Shown one piece after another: positions 60,192 through 64,000 of a stretch of DNA of 64,000 nucleotides. This stretch comes from Pagrus major (lineage: Eukaryota > Chordata > Actinopteri > Spariformes > Sparidae), in assembly GCF_040436345.1 (NCBI RefSeq), contig NC_133234.1, positions 10,292,446 through 10,356,445 of the forward strand, given 5' to 3'. The notes beneath the pieces are model-generated. The model did no database searches and was not told the DNA's origin. It saw only the letters and a program-made list of their open reading frames with translations. Position 1 is the first letter of the stretch, and the number at the start of each line of letters is the position of its first letter. The position numbers and the translations under genes were made by a program.

Positions 60192-62632
60192 ACAGGACAC
60201 GGCGCAAATGACAGCAATTTCACGGATTTGGATCATTAGCGTCACCTGGCACGTACATACACATGATTTATTCACGTCATTGCATTGATGAAAAATTCAC
60301 TTTGCTGTCTGTGTGAACACACAGTGTTGTGATATTTTAGAGAAACACAAACGTCATTCAGCTGAGGGATCAATGTGTCAGGCAGACTAGACTCATTTTT
60401 AGCTTAACCCCTCTGCACCTGCCTTCTTATTTATACTAGGGGATACAGAGGGGGGAATGGCAAGCTAACAAGAGGGATACATACAATATATGCACAATTT
60501 TCAATATAAATATTCTCTTTAGTACATACAGTATAATGTTATGACTGAGATAAATGTTATATATTTTTTGAGCGGAGTCCTCTCAGTTGGGAGGAACTAT
60601 GTGTGAATCCTTCATGCACCATCAGCAAATCATCTGTATGCAAATACAGCATTAGATAAATATACAGCAACTGGGTAAGAATGGATGCATTTTGAGTTCA
60701 GTGATGTTAAGACGGCACATGAGAGGTCTGGTGAGGTAAACCTTTTTCAAATCGAGGTTACTGTGACAGTTAATTGTCTGTCTCGTCCCTAAAACACTGT
60801 GGGATGTAATTTGAGAAGAGTCAGCTCAGTTAACTCGAACAAACGGCTGTCTGTCGGCTTTGTTAGCTGGTTAACGATCCAGCATGATGAAACATTAAAG
60901 ATCAAGTCAGACTCACAACAGGAAGAGCACAGACATTTACTGTCATGCTGTTCCTGTTCGGTCAGAACTGTTGAGACACACATGCAGATGTTAAAGGCTG
61001 TTGTTGTCAAGGTGAGGATGACGGGCTCTGTGTGTGACTGCAGAAACTGTGTAACAGCAGCAAGGTCTAGACATTTATTCATGATACAGATGGAGAGACA
61101 GGGGGAATAACAGACAGCCAGAGCCAGTTTGTGTTCAAAACAGAGCCAACAGAGAGGGGTTGCCATGGGGACAGCTGGTTATGAGGAAGCAGCAGAGATC
61201 TTGTTGACGGGCCGTGGCTGAGGCAGGAGCGGCTCTGCGGTCGCACTGGCCCGGCTCTGTCCAGCTTGTCTTCAAGTGTGTTTGCTGAGCCCGGCATGAG
61301 GAACGCATGGCTGACAGGCAGCGACCACTCTAAACATGCCTGGCTTCATCCAAACCTTCAACACTCCTCCATTTGTGTACATCCGTGTGTGTTTGTCCAC
61401 AAACACATGAGCTATTTCCAGTCTGACCGACCACATTCCTCAGACATATCGTGTGCGTGTGTATGTGCCAGGTTGAAAAGAGGATCTTTCTATGCTCTTG
61501 CATACTTGTGCAGAGGGTCCAGTTACATCTCGCGACCCCAGCTGACCTCCTCTGTATAACGTTTACCTCGGTGCTACAACCACACACTCACATTCATCTC
61601 ATTTCAGGCTCTCTGGATGTTTTTCGTGCAGCTGTCACAGGAATTTAAAGACAGATTTTTTTTTGATAACTAAAATGTGACCAGCTTCTTTTCATTAACT
61701 TGAGTTATAATAGACCGAAAGTGTCAAATTAAATTTATACTGAGAAAGTTATAGTTGCCAAGGTCCAGCTAATGTTGGCTTTGAAAAGAAATACACAGAA
61801 GCACCTAAACATTTTTATATTATTATGCTTGTTTTTTTAAATGTATTAATCTCACCATGTCCACATTTTGAAAAACAGTACTAACACAACTTCTTCCTCT
61901 CTATCATTTCCTCAGCTGTGAACGTGAATGTGAACCTATGACATGTCTGTTTTCTCTCCCTTCTTTATCTTTCTCTCACTTCCCACTCCTCGTCTCCCTC
62001 TCCCTCCAGTCTGCGGCTTGTTGCGTACAGTTCACACGCTCTTCGTCAGCGCTAACAGCAAACTGTGCTGAGAGATCTGTGAGACGCGATAATCACAGCG
62101 AAGCATGCGGCCTGACATCCACAGGACCACAGTGTTATTGGAAATTAAGTTTCTGACTGTAATATAACATTTAAGTTGCTGTTGTTCTGTATAATGTACA
62201 GTATACATGAAGTATTTGGACAAGGATAGGCACTGATTTACTGCTTTATTAATGCTAAATGACACTTGTGTTACTCTAGAAACAAACTACTTCGTAGCCA
62301 ATTTGTAAACTTCATAAGATAAGGAAGCAATCAAAATTGAAATTCTGGATTTGGGGTGAATTTCAAAACAACACGTTGACAGTAACTGGTCAGAAAATGT
62401 TGCTTCACCAAGTCTTGCAAAATAACACATGGTGTACAACTGCAAAAACAAGACAAGGTGTGAGCACTGAGCCACCAGGCATCAACACTTCAGAATCTTA
62501 ATTTGGTCATTTGTTGATGCCTCTGGCAAGGTATGATGGTACACTCAGCCTAAAATGTTTAGTTACACACAGTGAAATATGGTCTAGGATAGTCCGGACT
62601 TTCTGCTGCTAGCTACCATCATTTCAACCTTG

Positions 62633-62633
<1 letters not shown>

Positions 62634-62682
<49 letters not shown>
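62634..62682. repeat. (TA)n microsatellite
   Basis: Roughly 24 uninterrupted TA units followed by poly(T). Confidence 0.97.
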
Positions 62683-62691
<9 letters not shown>

Positions 62692-62726
62692 CTTTTCTTA
62701 TTTTCTTTGCTGTTTAGTATGTACAC

Positions 62727-62960
62727 CAGGGGTTCTCAAACGTCTTACTCAAAAGGTCCACATCTGATGTTTATTCATGTTCAGGGGTCTTGAATGATTG
62801 GCAATAACAAAATAACATTTAATCCATTAATTGACGTCACATCTCACACATCTCAAGACTTTAGCATTCAACTATTAAATAATGCTGTAGAGAAACAACT
62901 TAAAGATTATCAGAAATAAAATATCTGGGACCTGTTGTACAAGAAAATGGGTGAGTTTGC
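62727..62960. mobile_element. hAT-like transposon end
   Basis: CAGGGGTTCTCAAACGT matches the general form of hAT-superfamily terminal repeats (CAGnGGTTCTCAAACT type). No matching far end or transposase frame was found, so this is a fragment. The right boundary is arbitrary. Confidence 0.5.
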
Positions 62961-64000
62961 TGATAACAATTTAATAAGACTAAAATCTGCCTATGTAGGA
63001 TTGTATGGGATGTAATCATTTTAGCATATAATTATTCAAGTGTTGTGGCGAAAGAACAGGAAAGTAATAACAAATGTGAGGCTGTGTATTTCAACAAAGG
63101 AAAATTTAAAAAAAAAGATGAAAACATTCCCTGTTTTTGACAATGTTTCTGAATGCAACATAAAGTCCCTGTCCATCTGTGTGTGTCAAACTCCAACACA
63201 GTAAGCAGACGACAGAAGCATTGATACATCTGTGAAAATAAATGGCTCCAAGCATAGTTTTTATTTCATGACTACTTCGGCACAAACATCTACCTGCTAG
63301 TGTGGTGCATAACCTGACGACATTTACTCGCCAAACGGAAGATATGCCCACATTTGGAGACTGTTTCTGGCTCAGATTCTTACAACTACAGACAGACTCC
63401 TATGCTGATGATGAGGCAAAATGTTTTTTCCCTATTATTAAAAAACAAATGTGTTGCATCCCCTCCCATCCACATTGTGTTATACAGTATAGCATTCTTC
63501 CCCTTGGCTAGAATGACAGGCCACGTTATAACCCTCAACTGATAGGAACATTTTACTCAATGATGATGGTGTCCGCATAACTCTGGACAAAGTAAAAAAG
63601 TCACTCAATACAACTGTTCCACTGAAACGGCGATACAGCGCACAGTTAAGGACTATTAAATGGGCATTTAAGGGGTGTAAAGCTGTACAACACTGAAAAA
63701 AAAAGAACATGTAGTCTTTAAATCAATTAAGGTTGAGAGGTGTAGCCAGATATGGGCAGGAGATGACAAACTGTTGGCTGCACCTCTTGTTGTAACTGGT
63801 GTTAAGAGCTGGATGTGTGGGAGGATGCTTAGGCTCCAACAGCATCAGGTCTGGACTAGTCTTGGGTGCGTTCATGTCGTGCATGTTTAAAGCAGTTTAT
63901 ATGCATTCGGAAACATTCATTCCTTTCGTATGGCATGTGAGGACAATGCCAGTCAAACCTGGCAACACTGACTGTGCAGGTCTCTGGTGCTGCAATACAG

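Larger units (their letters stand above)
55105..64000 (-). other. ubald1: Probable ubald1 intron (or upstream sequence)
   Basis: Almost 9 kb with no recognisable exon of ubald1 or any other gene. Both strands were scanned for the UBA-like segment and for a His-rich exon end, and neither was seen. It contains family E repeats, a nested palindromic element (57005-57700), a family D element, a (TA)n tract and a hAT-like end. Confidence 0.6.

Noticed and set aside
60789..61166. 125-residue minus-strand frame
   Set aside because: No recognised family and no supporting gene structure. A frame on the other strand overlaps it, as expected by chance.

Overview
The window is vertebrate nuclear DNA, almost certainly from a percomorph-type ray-finned fish. 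It has split genes with GT-AG introns, several (TG)n microsatellites, and many short non-autonomous repeats of the kinds common in teleosts. Protein-level matches are to vertebrate genes. No prokaryotic genes, CRISPR arrays, rRNA or recognisable tRNA genes were seen.

Layout: (1) 335-4339, + strand, the last eight exons of ercc4 (XPF nuclease subunit); the 5' exons lie left of the window. (2) about 5.9-32.9 kb, + strand, a complete mrtfb/mkl2 gene (myocardin-related transcription factor B): a CpG-rich promoter, one or two untranslated exons, 15 coding exons giving 1085 aa, a possible alternative first coding exon at 20139, and a 4.1 kb 3'UTR. (3) 33965-37600, - strand, a five-exon gene for a 275-aa LITAF-domain membrane protein with an unusual acidic and coiled-coil N-terminus; it converges tail-to-tail with mrtfb. 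(4) 37.6-52.7 kb, a gene-poor, repeat-rich interval. (5) about 52.7-55.1 kb, - strand, the last coding exon and 3'UTR of ubald1. From 55.1 kb to the right edge appears to be ubald1 intron, so its UBA-like exons lie beyond the window.

All splice junctions given were read by eye from consensus sites, reading frame and similarity to remembered family sequences. For ercc4, mrtfb and the LITAF gene every exon phase adds up with no frame error, which is strong internal support. The genes are not an operon. ERCC4 acts in DNA repair, MRTFB in actin-SRF transcription, LITAF-family proteins at endosomal and lysosomal membranes, and UBALD1 has no firm function.

The most useful second-look items are: the divergent LITAF-domain protein; the alternative mrtfb first exon; a GC-AG intron and a (TG)23 tract abutting a splice acceptor in ercc4; a four-copy inverted-repeat family that may supply the LITAF gene's poly(A) signal; and several near-perfect hairpin elements in mrtfb introns and intergenic DNA. 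I did not find a clearly novel multi-gene system.
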